DNA from: CAZGUG01 sp964529035 | GTDB lineage: Bacteria; Bacillota; Clostridia; Ch29 | Assembly (NCBI GenBank): GCA_964529035.1 | Contig: CAZGUG010000015.1 | Coordinates: 1-37,046 of the forward strand | Length of the DNA: 37,046 bases | Direction: 5' to 3' | In this document: positions 23,258 to 31,141 of the stretch, piece by piece | Layout of the letters: each line of letters starts with the position of its first letter | Numbering within the stretch: the first letter of the stretch is position 1 | The notes under the pieces: generated by a model | Told to the model about the DNA's origin: nothing | The model's database searches: none | The model's input: only the letters and a program-made list of their open reading frames with translations | Program-made: the position numbers and the translations under genes

Positions 23258-24947
23258 TTGATATGTTTACATCGGCAAGCAGTATGCCTGTTATGCTGCC
23301 CGAAGTATTTTTAACCGGCATGGTGACGGATATGCAGAAATCATCGGTTGCGGAAGAAATATACGGCTCGGTCTGGTAGTCCTTACCCTTTATGGTTTCC
23401 TTGAAATAGTCCCTGTGGGATACATTATCACCTATGTTTATATTATCAAGGGTTGCAGCCTGCAGTATTCCATCCGAATCTATATAAGCCAGAAGTTCAA
23501 TGTTTGAGTCCCTGGCCGCACTTTGGTGCAGCAGGCTTTCAATACCGGCCATATCTCCGATTTTAAAGGGACTGGTATTGATAAGCCGGCTTACTATGGA
23601 TTTTACCTTTTCCACTTTGGCCCTTTCTTCGTCACCGAGTTCCAATCCTTTTCTATATTCAATAAAGCTGCTGTTTAGTGATTTAGCTATTTCATCCAGA
23701 TTCTTAATTAGTTCAAATACCTGTTCCATTGCAGCGGACTGCTCCTGGGCTCCTGCTGCCGCTTGCTGGGCTCCGGCGGAGGACTGCTGGACCGAAGCCA
23801 CTATATCTTCCATAAGGGAACTTATTTCCCCGGCTTTCCCTTTTTGCTGCTGGGTCAGTTTTAATACTTCACCGAAAGAAACAACTGTGGTTTGTGTGAC
23901 GGTATTTACTCTGCCGAAGTCCTCTTTGGACATATCCGCAAGGTCAACGTCCTCTCTTGCTTTTACTGCCTGTGTTTTCATTGATTCTGCAACAGTTTCG
24001 ATTTGCCCGGAGATGGTTTCAACCAGGTTATGTATTTTAGCGGCGGAGGCTGTTGATTGTTCGGCAAGTTTTCTTACTTCCTCGGCCACTACAGCAAAGC
24101 CTCTGCCCTGTTCCCCTGCCCGGGCGGCTTCTATAGCCGCGTTTAATGCAAGGAGATTGGTTTGTTCGCTTATACCGGTTACTTCCATGGTTATACCGGA
24201 AATCTGTTTTGCGTGCTGTTCCAGAGTTGTTACTTCCTGGGCCAGGTTGTTGTTGATTTCGGAATTTTCCCGGATTCTTTCAATCAGGTCTGTAAGCCTT
24301 TGAACGCTTGAATCTATAGTCTGCTGCATCTCCATTGATTCCGTCAGGGTTTTGTTGGTGAATTTCTCAATCTGGTCCGAGGAGTCTACAAGTTTTTGTA
24401 TGCTGTCCATGGTTTTGGTTGCAGATGAGGATATTTCCTCTACACCCTTTGCTATTTCGGATACCGTAACGGCTATCTCTTCTGCCGACCGGTTGGTATC
24501 ACTGGCGTTCGAGAGCAAATTTCCCACATAGCTTGTCATCTTTTCAGCGATTGTAAGTATATTTCCCATAAGCTTTTTATTGGCAAGCAGTATTCTGTTC
24601 ATAGAATCCGCAGTTTCGTTATAATCGCCTTCGAGGTCTTCGGGTAATTTTTTAAGCAGGTTGCCGTTTTCTATCAAATGCAGGTTCTCCTTTATTCTTT
24701 TTATGGCTTTGCCGGAAGAACCGATGGCTAATGTATAGAACAAACCTGAAAGGACGAAGGTGGATGCTGTCAGTATAAGCCAGTAGTTTTGCGATATCCG
24801 ATGGGTATGGGAAAACAGTTCTTCGGCAGTATATCCGTCCGGAAGTGAAGCGACATATCCCGGCAGATTAACCACCAACAGATAGTAACCCAGTCCCGCA
24901 ATACATAACCCAAGCAGCAGCAAGTAAAAACATATGGTTTTATTCAT
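23253..24947 (-). CDS. Methyl-accepting chemotaxis protein with C-terminal Cache-like domain
   Basis: This is a chemoreceptor that signals to CheA/CheW. It has 564 aa from the ATG at 24947 (RBS GGAGGTGAA). Two membrane helices (about 4-26 and 55-76) enclose only about 28 extracytoplasmic residues, too few for a usual sensor. A HAMP-like segment and the long coiled-coil signalling domain follow, with the perfect hairpin tip SEQTNLLALNAAIEAARAGE and GRGFAVVAEEVRKLAEQS. Residues about 448-564 then form a PDC/Cache-type fold: AYIDSDGILQAATLD, SHRDYFKETIKGK, TEPYISSATDDFCISVTMPV and GSITGILLADVNISK. Cache domains normally lie outside the cell between the two helices; here the domain is cytoplasmic and at the C-terminus. 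It lies 130 bases downstream of mgtE on the same strand. Confidence 0.93.
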   Translation of the reverse strand: MNKTICFYLLLLGLCIAGLGYYLLVVNLPGYVASLPDGYTAEELFSHTHRISQNYWLILTASTFVLSGLFYTLAIGSSGKAIKRIKENLHLIENGNLLKKLPEDLEGDYNETADSMNRILLANKKLMGNILTIAEKMTSYVGNLLSNASDTNRSAEEIAVTVSEIAKGVEEISSSATKTMDSIQKLVDSSDQIEKFTNKTLTESMEMQQTIDSSVQRLTDLIERIRENSEINNNLAQEVTTLEQHAKQISGITMEVTGISEQTNLLALNAAIEAARAGEQGRGFAVVAEEVRKLAEQSTASAAKIHNLVETISGQIETVAESMKTQAVKAREDVDLADMSKEDFGRVNTVTQTTVVSFGEVLKLTQQQKGKAGEISSLMEDIVASVQQSSAGAQQAAAGAQEQSAAMEQVFELIKNLDEIAKSLNSSFIEYRKGLELGDEERAKVEKVKSIVSRLINTSPFKIGDMAGIESLLHQSAARDSNIELLAYIDSDGILQAATLDNINIGDNVSHRDYFKETIKGKDYQTEPYISSATDDFCISVTMPVKNTSGSITGILLADVNISK

Positions 24948-25077
24948 AAATTCACCTCCAAACTCCATTACCCTGTATTATTTCTACAGATTTGGCAAAA
25001 CACCTTTTATTTTGACAAACTTTTATAAGATAAGGGAAGAATGTCAAGTCCCTGTGATGATGAAGAGTCAGCTAATC

Positions 25078-26418
25078 TTATACCATGGAAGAGCCGAGGA
25101 TTAGCATTGCTATGTTAAAGTATACCAACAGGGCAAGGGCATCAATAATGGTTGTGAGCAGTGGTGCTGCAATGAGTGCCGGGTCCAAACCTATACCTTT
25201 GGCCAGTATGGGCAGGGCCGAGCCGGTGAGCTTTGCCAGGATTATGGTCAGAAAAACCGTAATTGACACGGTAAGGGCTATTGTAATGCCCTCGCCTTCA
25301 AACAGAATTATCCTTGCGAAATTTACTACCCCAAGGGCCAAACCAACCAACAGCGACACCCTCAGTTCCTTGAACAAAATCCTCAGGATATCACTGCTCT
25401 TCAGTTCGCCTATTGCCATACCCCTGATAATAAGGGTGGAGGACTGGGCCCCCGCATTCCCACCGGTACCCATCAGCATTGGAATAAAGATTGCCAGGCT
25501 CAGGGCGGAATGCAGAACCGTCTGGAAATGTCCGATAATACTGCCGGTTATGGTTGCGGAAACCATAAGCACCATAAGCCAGACAATTCTCTTTTTCGCC
25601 AGGGCGAATACGCCGGCGGACAGGTAAGTATCCTCGGTGGCTTCCATTGCAGCCATCTTGTAAAAATCTTCGGTGCCTTCCTGTTCGATTACATCTATTA
25701 TATCGTCAATGGTTATTATGCCAACAAGCCTTTGTTCATGGTCCAGTACCGGTACAGACAGAAGGTCGTATTTTTTGAAAAGGGCTGCCACCTCTTCCTG
25801 GTCATCGGTGGTCTGTACCGAGATAGCATTTTCATCCATTAATTCTCCTATGGTTTTGCTCTGCTCTGCCATTATTATATCCTTAAGTGAAACAATACCC
25901 ATTAGGTATCTACTGCTGTCTATTACATAACAAGTATAAATTGTTTCTTTGTCAACACCGGTTTTCCTTATATGTTCCAGCGCATGGGGTACCGTATAAT
26001 GCTCTTTCAAATCAACATATTCAATGGTCATTATTGATCCTGCGGAATTTTCAGGGAAATTAAGAAACTGATTTATTATTTTCCTTTCATCCCTGGAAAC
26101 GTTCTGCAGTATTTTTTTCGTTACATTGGCCGGCATTTCTTCCAAAAGGTCTATTTTATCGTCAAAGGCCAGTCCCGCCAAAAGCTCCCGCAGGCTGTGG
26201 TCGGTTACTGCATTGATTAAATCGGCCTGCTCTTCCTTATCCATATATGAGAATACGCTTGAAGCAAGGTCCTTTTTCAATAATCTGAACAGAATAATCC
26301 TTTCATCCCCGTCCAGTTCATTGAAATAATCGGCCAGGTCCGCTTCATGGCAGCTGTTCAGCCTGTTTCTAAGCTCTTTGAAATCCTTTCGTTCATACAG
26401 TTCTTTAAGTTCCAGCAC
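25078..26418 (-). CDS. mgtE: Magnesium transporter MgtE
   Basis: MgtE is a Mg2+ channel gated by cytosolic Mg2+. The protein has 446 aa. The start is the GTG at 26418 (VLELKELYERKDF), preceded by AAAGGAGG at 26425-26435; the longer frame from 26472 would run through the riboswitch terminator. An N-terminal acidic helical domain (1-115) precedes two CBS domains (about 120-240), with VSLKDIIMAE and VGIITIDDIIDVIEQEGTED. The membrane domain has five helices with the pore motif PMLMGTGGNAGAQSSTLIIRG. Transcription is controlled by the M-box ahead of it. A chemoreceptor gene follows on the same strand. Confidence 0.97.
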   Translation of the reverse strand: MLELKELYERKDFKELRNRLNSCHEADLADYFNELDGDERIILFRLLKKDLASSVFSYMDKEEQADLINAVTDHSLRELLAGLAFDDKIDLLEEMPANVTKKILQNVSRDERKIINQFLNFPENSAGSIMTIEYVDLKEHYTVPHALEHIRKTGVDKETIYTCYVIDSSRYLMGIVSLKDIIMAEQSKTIGELMDENAISVQTTDDQEEVAALFKKYDLLSVPVLDHEQRLVGIITIDDIIDVIEQEGTEDFYKMAAMEATEDTYLSAGVFALAKKRIVWLMVLMVSATITGSIIGHFQTVLHSALSLAIFIPMLMGTGGNAGAQSSTLIIRGMAIGELKSSDILRILFKELRVSLLVGLALGVVNFARIILFEGEGITIALTVSITVFLTIILAKLTGSALPILAKGIGLDPALIAAPLLTTIIDALALLVYFNIAMLILGSSMV

Positions 26419-26456
26419 TGCGAAAACCTCCTTTATACTGGTAGCTCCGTTGCAAT

Positions 26457-26486
26457 ACAAAAGCTTCCTCAACTAAGAAGAAGCTT
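26457..26486 (-). terminator. Regulated terminator at the end of the M-box leader
   Basis: On the minus strand AAGCTTCTTC (26486-26477) pairs with GAGGAAGCTT (26470-26461), 10 pairs with one G-U, around a 6-base loop, followed by TTTTG. It stands between the M-box and the mgtE ribosome site, so it is the expression platform: high Mg2+ should promote it. Confidence 0.8.
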
Positions 26487-26494
26487 AATTTAAG

Positions 26495-26652
26495 CCTTCC
26501 CCTCGTTGAGTTTTGGCACTGTACAGCTTTGGATATGTACCAGCTGCATTAGGTAAAACCTTATTCCGGTAATACCTGCTCACCCGTTGGCGTCTCTCGA
26601 CATTTCCGGGCAGCAGCGTCTATCTGCACAGGAACCTCACCTAACGAAATAT
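26495..26652 (-). promoter_or_regulatory. M-box (ykoK) magnesium riboswitch
   Basis: Read on the minus strand, the leader contains the M-box core: GTTAGGTGAGGTTCCTGTGC (26645-26626), GACGCTGCTGCCCGG, AATGTCGAGAGACGCCAACG with GGGTGAGCAGG, then TTTTACCTAATGCAGCTGG and a closing CCAAAACTCAACGAGGGG (26518-26501). These are the conserved blocks of the ykoK/M-box class that controls mgtE in B. subtilis by Mg2+-dependent termination. A possible promoter lies behind it (TATAAT on the minus strand at 26674-26669, with a weak TGGCAT -35). Confidence 0.9.
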
Positions 26653-26735
26653 TCAGTTTACAGTACTTATTATATAAAAATTCTTATCATAATGCCATTA
26701 TTTTTTATCATACGCACATCCAAACCGTCAAAGGG

Positions 26736-26764
26736 CACACACCATCACGCCCCTTCATAATATA
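26736..26764 (+). promoter_or_regulatory. Possible sigma-K promoter of yabG
   Basis: CATAATATA (26756-26764) matches the sigma-K -10 consensus CATAnnnTA exactly. A CACACACC run (26736-26743) offers the short AC-type -35 at 14 or 16 bases. B. subtilis yabG is known to be transcribed by sigma-K in the mother cell, which supports the call. Confidence 0.5.
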
Positions 26765-26807
26765 TACTAATCGAATTATTATCAGCATTTAAGCGGGAGG
26801 GATGACG

Positions 26808-27695
26808 GTGGGGGAAATTAAAATCGGGGATCTGGTAGCGCGAAAATCCTATAACAGGGATATCCTTTTCAAGGTTGTGGAGATAATTAACCAATCCGGC
26901 AGGGAAAGGGTTTATATATTAAAGGGAGTAAACATGAGAATAATGGTGGATGCTCCCGAAACGGACCTGACGGTACAAACAGCGAAGGAACTGCGCAAGT
27001 TTGAAAAATCCAACCATGAAATGGTCAGCAGACATATAGATAGCGGCACCAATTTGAGGAAGGCAAGGAGCGGAATAAGGGGAATAAAAGGGACTTTTTT
27101 TGAAAAAAGCAGGAACCCCTTCGGCAGGCCGGGGAGGGTCCTGCATCTGGACGGGGACAAAGATTACCTGGACATGTGCATGAAAGCCTATAAGGAAATG
27201 GAAGTCAATGCGACAGGTAAATACATGCCGGAAAGCCAACAGCCCAAGGGTGTAACCGATATGCTGAAAGAGTATCTTCCCGACATACTTGTGCTGACCG
27301 GGCATGATTCGGTTGAAAAAAACAAAGACATTAATGATATAAGCCATTACAGAAATTCCAGGTTCTATGTTGCCGCCGTAAAGGAAGCGAGAAAATTTGA
27401 ACCTTCCTATGATGACCTTGTAATATATGCAGGAGCATGCCAGTCCTATTTCGAGGCCATACTTGATGCCGGCGCAAATTTCGCCAGTTCACCCAACAGG
27501 GTTCTTATACATGCACTGGACCCGGTTTTTGTGTGCCATATGGTTGCCTATTCGAATATTGAAAGGATTATTCCGGTGGAGGAACTGGTGTCCAAAACGA
27601 TAACCGGAATTGAAGGCATTGGGGGCCTGCAAACAAGAGGGAAATACAGGGAAGGTCTGCCCGGACCTGTTAACACCAGAGGGCAGAGGAGGTAA
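26808..27695 (+). CDS. yabG: YabG sporulation protease
   Basis: YabG is a peptidase (family U57) made in the mother cell. It trims spore-coat proteins in Bacillus; in C. difficile it processes proteins of the germination system. The protein has 295 aa, the family norm. The N-terminus IKIGDLVARKSYNRDILFKV matches YabG closely, and the motifs VLHLDGDKDYLDMCMKAYKE, LVLTGHDSVEKN, RKFEPSYDDLVIYAGACQSYFEAIL and ASSPNRVLIHALDP are recognisable. The GTG at 26808 is preferred: GGGAGG (26795-26800) lies 7 bases from it but only 1 base from the ATG at 26802. A sigma-K-like promoter lies upstream. It ends 4 bases before the SpoIID-amidase gene. Confidence 0.95.
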   Translation: MGEIKIGDLVARKSYNRDILFKVVEIINQSGRERVYILKGVNMRIMVDAPETDLTVQTAKELRKFEKSNHEMVSRHIDSGTNLRKARSGIRGIKGTFFEKSRNPFGRPGRVLHLDGDKDYLDMCMKAYKEMEVNATGKYMPESQQPKGVTDMLKEYLPDILVLTGHDSVEKNKDINDISHYRNSRFYVAAVKEARKFEPSYDDLVIYAGACQSYFEAILDAGANFASSPNRVLIHALDPVFVCHMVAYSNIERIIPVEELVSKTITGIEGIGGLQTRGKYREGLPGPVNTRGQRR

Positions 27696-27699
27696 GGGG

Positions 27700-29133
27700 T
27701 TGAAAGAATATATAGATGTCAATGTAAGGGTGTATAGGGATAAAGAAAAAAAGATTGTAACAATACCTCTGGAAACCCTTGTATCTGAAATTCTACCTTC
27801 ACAGATATCCGTGGAATTCAATGATGAGGCATTGAAGGCCCAGGCAGTTATTATTAGGACAAACATAGTAAGACGGCAGCCGGTATATGACGGAAAGGGC
27901 TGCGAGCTGCGTCCCGGTGCGGACCTTTGTGATACGGGCCACTGCATGGAATGGCAGCCGGATGAACAAGCGGGAAAAAACCGGGGGGATAGAAATGATG
28001 AATTTTGGGCAAGAATAAGAAAAGTGGTGGAAGATACCCGCGGACAGATAATTTTTGTTAACCAGAAACCGATTAAGGCCCATTATCACCTCTGCTGCGG
28101 CGGCGCAACCGAAAATTCCGAAAACTTAATAGGAAACAGGGTTGTGTATCTCAGAAAGGTGCTATGCAGCTACTGCAGGAATTCGACCTATTGGGAGCAG
28201 CATAAGGATATTACCGTGGAAGAAATCGAAAAAAGACTGGGAATCAAGGTGGAGGGTTTTAGCCCGGTTAAAGGTTCTCCCATAGAAGGTTTTATTGATG
28301 AAATTGACCGGGATAATGAAGGCAGGATAAAAAGCATAAAAATAGGCGGCAAGGTTTTTAAAGGCACAGAGGTAAAGGACCTGCTCGGTTTGAATTCAAC
28401 CCGGTTTGGCTGGAAACCGACGGTACTGAAGTTTTCTACCGGCGGCAGGGGTCACGGTCTCGGGATGTGTCAGTACGGTGCCTGTGCCATGGCGGCAGAA
28501 GGCAGCAGTTACAGTGATATTATAAATTATTATTTTACCGGGGTGGAAATTGGATCTATATTGGAATGCAGTGAGGACATGCCGCTTGTCGGAAAAGTAT
28601 TCATGCTTGACCCCGGACACGGGGGAGACAGCAGTGACAACTCCGGACCGGGGGGCTTAAGGGAAAAGGACGTTAATCTGGATATTGCCGGGCGGTTGGA
28701 AGCGTTGCTTCAAAAAGCCGGAGCCAAAGTCTATATGACCCGGCGGGGGGATACAAAAGTACTGCTTTCGGACAGGGCGGATATGGCCAACAGAATTCGA
28801 CCGCACTTTTTTATCAGCATACATCACAACGCATTTTACAACCCTTCGGTCTCGGGTACCGAAATATATTACTATAACGGAGACACGGAAGGCTTCAAAC
28901 TCGGCAGGCTTATTATGGAACAGCTTGAAAAAGAGGTGTGCACAACCAACAGGGGTATAAAGACAGCCAACTTCTATATATTGAGAGAAGCAAAGGTGAG
29001 GTCTGTACAACTGGAGCTGTTTTATATAACCAATCCGGAAGAGGAGGCAAGGCTAAAATCGGAAGAATTCAGATCCCGCGTGGCAAAGGCAGTTTTTAAC
29101 GGAGTTTTGGACTTTTATAATAGCAGGTTTTAA
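27700..29133 (+). CDS. SpoIID-type domain fused to N-acetylmuramoyl-L-alanine amidase
   Basis: This 477-aa protein joins two cell-wall enzymes. Residues about 1-285 are a SpoIID/LytB domain (lytic transglycosylase): LVSEILPSQ with the expected catalytic Glu30, ALKAQAVIIRTNI, the Cys-rich LCCGGATENSE and VLCSYCRNSTYW segments, and GRGHGLGMCQYGACAMAAEG. Residues about 300-477 are a zinc amidase (Amidase_3): MLDPGHGG with His307, Glu322 in LREKDVNLD, His375 in FISIHHNAF, and the catalytic Glu439 in QLELFYITNP. The start is TTG 27700, 7 bases after GAGGAGG. No signal peptide or membrane anchor is visible. It overlaps the regulation of yabG (4-base gap). I infer a sporulation or germination role with both cuts made by one chain. 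Confidence 0.92.
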   Translation: MKEYIDVNVRVYRDKEKKIVTIPLETLVSEILPSQISVEFNDEALKAQAVIIRTNIVRRQPVYDGKGCELRPGADLCDTGHCMEWQPDEQAGKNRGDRNDEFWARIRKVVEDTRGQIIFVNQKPIKAHYHLCCGGATENSENLIGNRVVYLRKVLCSYCRNSTYWEQHKDITVEEIEKRLGIKVEGFSPVKGSPIEGFIDEIDRDNEGRIKSIKIGGKVFKGTEVKDLLGLNSTRFGWKPTVLKFSTGGRGHGLGMCQYGACAMAAEGSSYSDIINYYFTGVEIGSILECSEDMPLVGKVFMLDPGHGGDSSDNSGPGGLREKDVNLDIAGRLEALLQKAGAKVYMTRRGDTKVLLSDRADMANRIRPHFFISIHHNAFYNPSVSGTEIYYYNGDTEGFKLGRLIMEQLEKEVCTTNRGIKTANFYILREAKVRSVQLELFYITNPEEEARLKSEEFRSRVAKAVFNGVLDFYNSRF

Positions 29134-29177
29134 CAGAAGTATCGGTACGCGAAAGACAGAATTTACACATTTTGTAT

Positions 29178-29207
29178 TTGACAAGTGCTTGTATAAATTG
29201 GTACAAT
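29178..29207 (+). promoter_or_regulatory. veg promoter P1
   Basis: A perfect TTGACA (29178-29183), an 18-base spacer and TACAAT (29202-29207) lie about 75 bases upstream of veg. Confidence 0.65.
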
Positions 29208-29213
29208 ATTTAT

Positions 29214-29242
29214 TTGATTTATGTCAGATTCTATGGTAAAAT
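29214..29242 (+). promoter_or_regulatory. veg promoter P2
   Basis: TTGATT (29214-29219), a 17-base spacer and TAAAAT (29237-29242) form a second possible sigma-A promoter directly downstream of the first. B. subtilis veg is known for very strong promoter activity. Confidence 0.5.
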
Positions 29243-29280
29243 ATTGTTAATAGCGGGAAGCAAGAAAGAGGTGAAACCGG

Positions 29281-29547
29281 GTGCGGGCGAATAATTCCCT
29301 TGACAGAATAAGAAAGGACATTGAAACCTGCGTCGGAGAAAGGGTGAGATTAAAAGCCAATAAAGGAAGAAAGAAAACCTTTGTTAAGGAAGGCGTAATT
29401 GAATCCACTTACCCGTCAATTTTTGTTGTAAAAATTATTACCGATCAGGATTCCATAAGAAGAGTATCCTACAGCTACTCGGATGTTCTTACAGAGACTG
29501 TTGAACTGACCATCTGCAGTGAAAACAGGAAAATTAAATGCGGTTAA
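29281..29547 (+). CDS. veg: Veg protein
   Basis: Veg is a small protein conserved in low-GC Gram-positives; in B. subtilis it stimulates biofilm matrix genes. The protein has 88 aa from a GTG start at 29281, preceded by AAAGAGGTGAAA. The pattern is typical: RIRKDIETCVGERVRLKANK, then GRKKTFVKEGVIESTYPSIF and RRVSYSYSDVLTETVEL. It is followed by a terminator. Its place after yabG fits the Bacillus order, with the SpoIID-amidase gene inserted between. Confidence 0.95.
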   Translation: MRANNSLDRIRKDIETCVGERVRLKANKGRKKTFVKEGVIESTYPSIFVVKIITDQDSIRRVSYSYSDVLTETVELTICSENRKIKCG

Positions 29548-29554
29548 CGGTACA

Positions 29555-29577
29555 AAGGGCGGCTGTCAGCCGCTTTT
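29555..29577 (+). terminator. Terminator after veg
   Basis: GCGGC (29559-29563) and GCCGC (29569-29573) form the core stem with a 5-base loop, extended by G-U and A-T pairs to AAGG/TTTT, 10 bases after the veg stop codon. Confidence 0.7.
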
Positions 29578-29894
29578 ATCGTTTTATATCAACAAAATTT
29601 TTTATACAGGATTTAGCATATATTTAATACTTCCAACCTGCCAAAGGCCCAAAAGGTATGGGAGTTTTTTATGTTATTGCAGGTTTAGGGCCCGTTTTTC
29701 AGAGGGGCTGTTTTACTGGGCCCTGCGGCGTTTGTGAATTATTATACAACGAAATGGAAAAAACTAATAAATTATAATAATATATGTAAAATTATCCTTC
29801 TTGTAATAAAAAAATAAAGATAATATACTAATATTGTCGACTGTAACAGAAAACACTATTAAAGGTTACATATCCTAAAAAGGAGTGATGACTT
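29578..29894. other. Intergenic region between veg and arcA
   Basis: No gene is supported here. AGGGCCC at 29687-29693 and GGGCCCT at 29718-29724 are an inverted repeat of 7 bases with a 24-base loop. The stretch from 29740 to 29860 is strongly AT-rich and could hold the arcA promoter (for example TATACT near 29825), but I see no convincing -35/-10 pair. It may also hold ArgR or redox-regulator sites that I cannot verify by eye. Confidence 0.4.
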
Positions 29895-31127
29895 GTGCCG
29901 GCTAAAAATGGTATCATGGTCAATTCTGAAATAGGAAAACTCAAGGCGGTAATAATGCACAGGCCCGGCAGCGAGCTCGAAAGGCTTACTCCGGAATATC
30001 TCGCCGAGATGCTGTTTGATGATATTCCATGGCTAAAGAAAATGACGGAAGAACATGACGGTTTTTGCAATGCACTAAGGGACAGGGGTGCCAACGTATA
30101 CTATATAGAACAACTTCTGGAAGATATTCTTGAGACAGACGGGATAAAAGCACGACTGATAAGAGAAACACTGGATTTAAGTGGCATTGAGAATCCCGAC
30201 CGCAGGGAAGCGATAACCGATTATCTTTTAAAGATTAAAACCCCGGAACTTGCCGAAAAACTCATTGTGGGGCTTTCCAAATCCGATGTTAAGGATATTG
30301 AGAAACATTTGAGCCTGGTTGATTATATAAACGAAGAGTATCCATACTATATAAACCCGCTGCCCAACCTGTATTTTACCAGGGATCCGGGGGCGGTAAT
30401 AGGAAACGGGCTGTCAATAAACACAATGAAAGTGGATGCCAGAAAACGGGAAGCACTGCTTTTGAAATATTTCTATAAATACCATCCCATATTTAATGCC
30501 AAACCCACTCCCCTTTGGTATAATTATAATAATAAATACAGCCTGGAAGGAGGAGATATCCTGGTGCTCAGCGAGGAAATCCTCGCAATAGGCTGCAGCG
30601 AAAGGACCTCCGCCCAGGGGATTGAACTTCTATGCAGGAATCTTTTCGAGGGACTGGAAGGGCTTGACCACATACTGGTTATACTAATCCCCCATATAAG
30701 AGCCTTTATGCATCTTGACACGGTATTTACAATGGTGGATTACGATAAATTTACTATATATCCCGGAGTGGAGGAATATGTAAAGGTGTTTAAAGTAACC
30801 CGCGACAATAAACCTTACAGCCTTAACGTGAAAGCCGAGGATAACCTTACAAAGGCAATTAAAAAATCCCTTAAGCTTCCTGCCATCAAGCTGATAAAGA
30901 GCGGGGGAGGGGATAAAATAACCGCAGCCAGGGAACAGTGGAACGACAGCACCAATACACTGGCCATTGCCCCAGGGGTTGTCATTACCTATAACCGCAA
31001 CGAAGCCTCAAATGAGGTCCTCAGAAAAAACGGAATCGAGGTTGTTGAAATTGACGGACAGGAGCTTGTAAGGGGAAGGGGCGGTCCGCGATGCATGACC
31101 ATGCCAATTCTCCGCGAAGAACCATAA
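29895..31127 (+). CDS. arcA: Arginine deiminase
   Basis: Arginine deiminase converts arginine to citrulline and ammonia, the first step of the ATP-yielding arginine fermentation pathway. The protein has 410 aa (family about 405-410). It starts at GTG 29895, with AAGGAG about 10 bases upstream. Motifs: GKLKAVIMHRPG at the N-terminus, LYFTRDPG, SLEGGDILVL, HLDTVFTMVD, and the C-terminal GGPRCMTMPI with catalytic Cys400. The set of guanidine-binding Asp, Glu and His and the Cys is complete. The ornithine carbamoyltransferase gene follows after 14 bases, so this is a catabolic pair. Confidence 0.97.
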   Translation: MPAKNGIMVNSEIGKLKAVIMHRPGSELERLTPEYLAEMLFDDIPWLKKMTEEHDGFCNALRDRGANVYYIEQLLEDILETDGIKARLIRETLDLSGIENPDRREAITDYLLKIKTPELAEKLIVGLSKSDVKDIEKHLSLVDYINEEYPYYINPLPNLYFTRDPGAVIGNGLSINTMKVDARKREALLLKYFYKYHPIFNAKPTPLWYNYNNKYSLEGGDILVLSEEILAIGCSERTSAQGIELLCRNLFEGLEGLDHILVILIPHIRAFMHLDTVFTMVDYDKFTIYPGVEEYVKVFKVTRDNKPYSLNVKAEDNLTKAIKKSLKLPAIKLIKSGGGDKITAAREQWNDSTNTLAIAPGVVITYNRNEASNEVLRKNGIEVVEIDGQELVRGRGGPRCMTMPILREEP

Positions 31128-31141
31128 AGGAGGATGTATAT

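Noticed and set aside
23500..24303. Plus-strand frame of 267 codons opposite the chemoreceptor
   Set aside because: It is the complement of the heptad-rich signalling domain and has Ser/Ala-rich meaningless composition; the minus strand has perfect MCP motifs.
24948..25077. Sigma-D or sigma-A promoter for the chemoreceptor
   Set aside because: A TTGACA on the minus strand (near 25048) has TATAAA only 14 bases away, and no sigma-D pattern was found, so I do not call a promoter.
29519..29737. 72-codon frame after veg
   Set aside because: It overlaps the end of veg and passes through the terminator; composition is not protein-like and there is no ribosome site.
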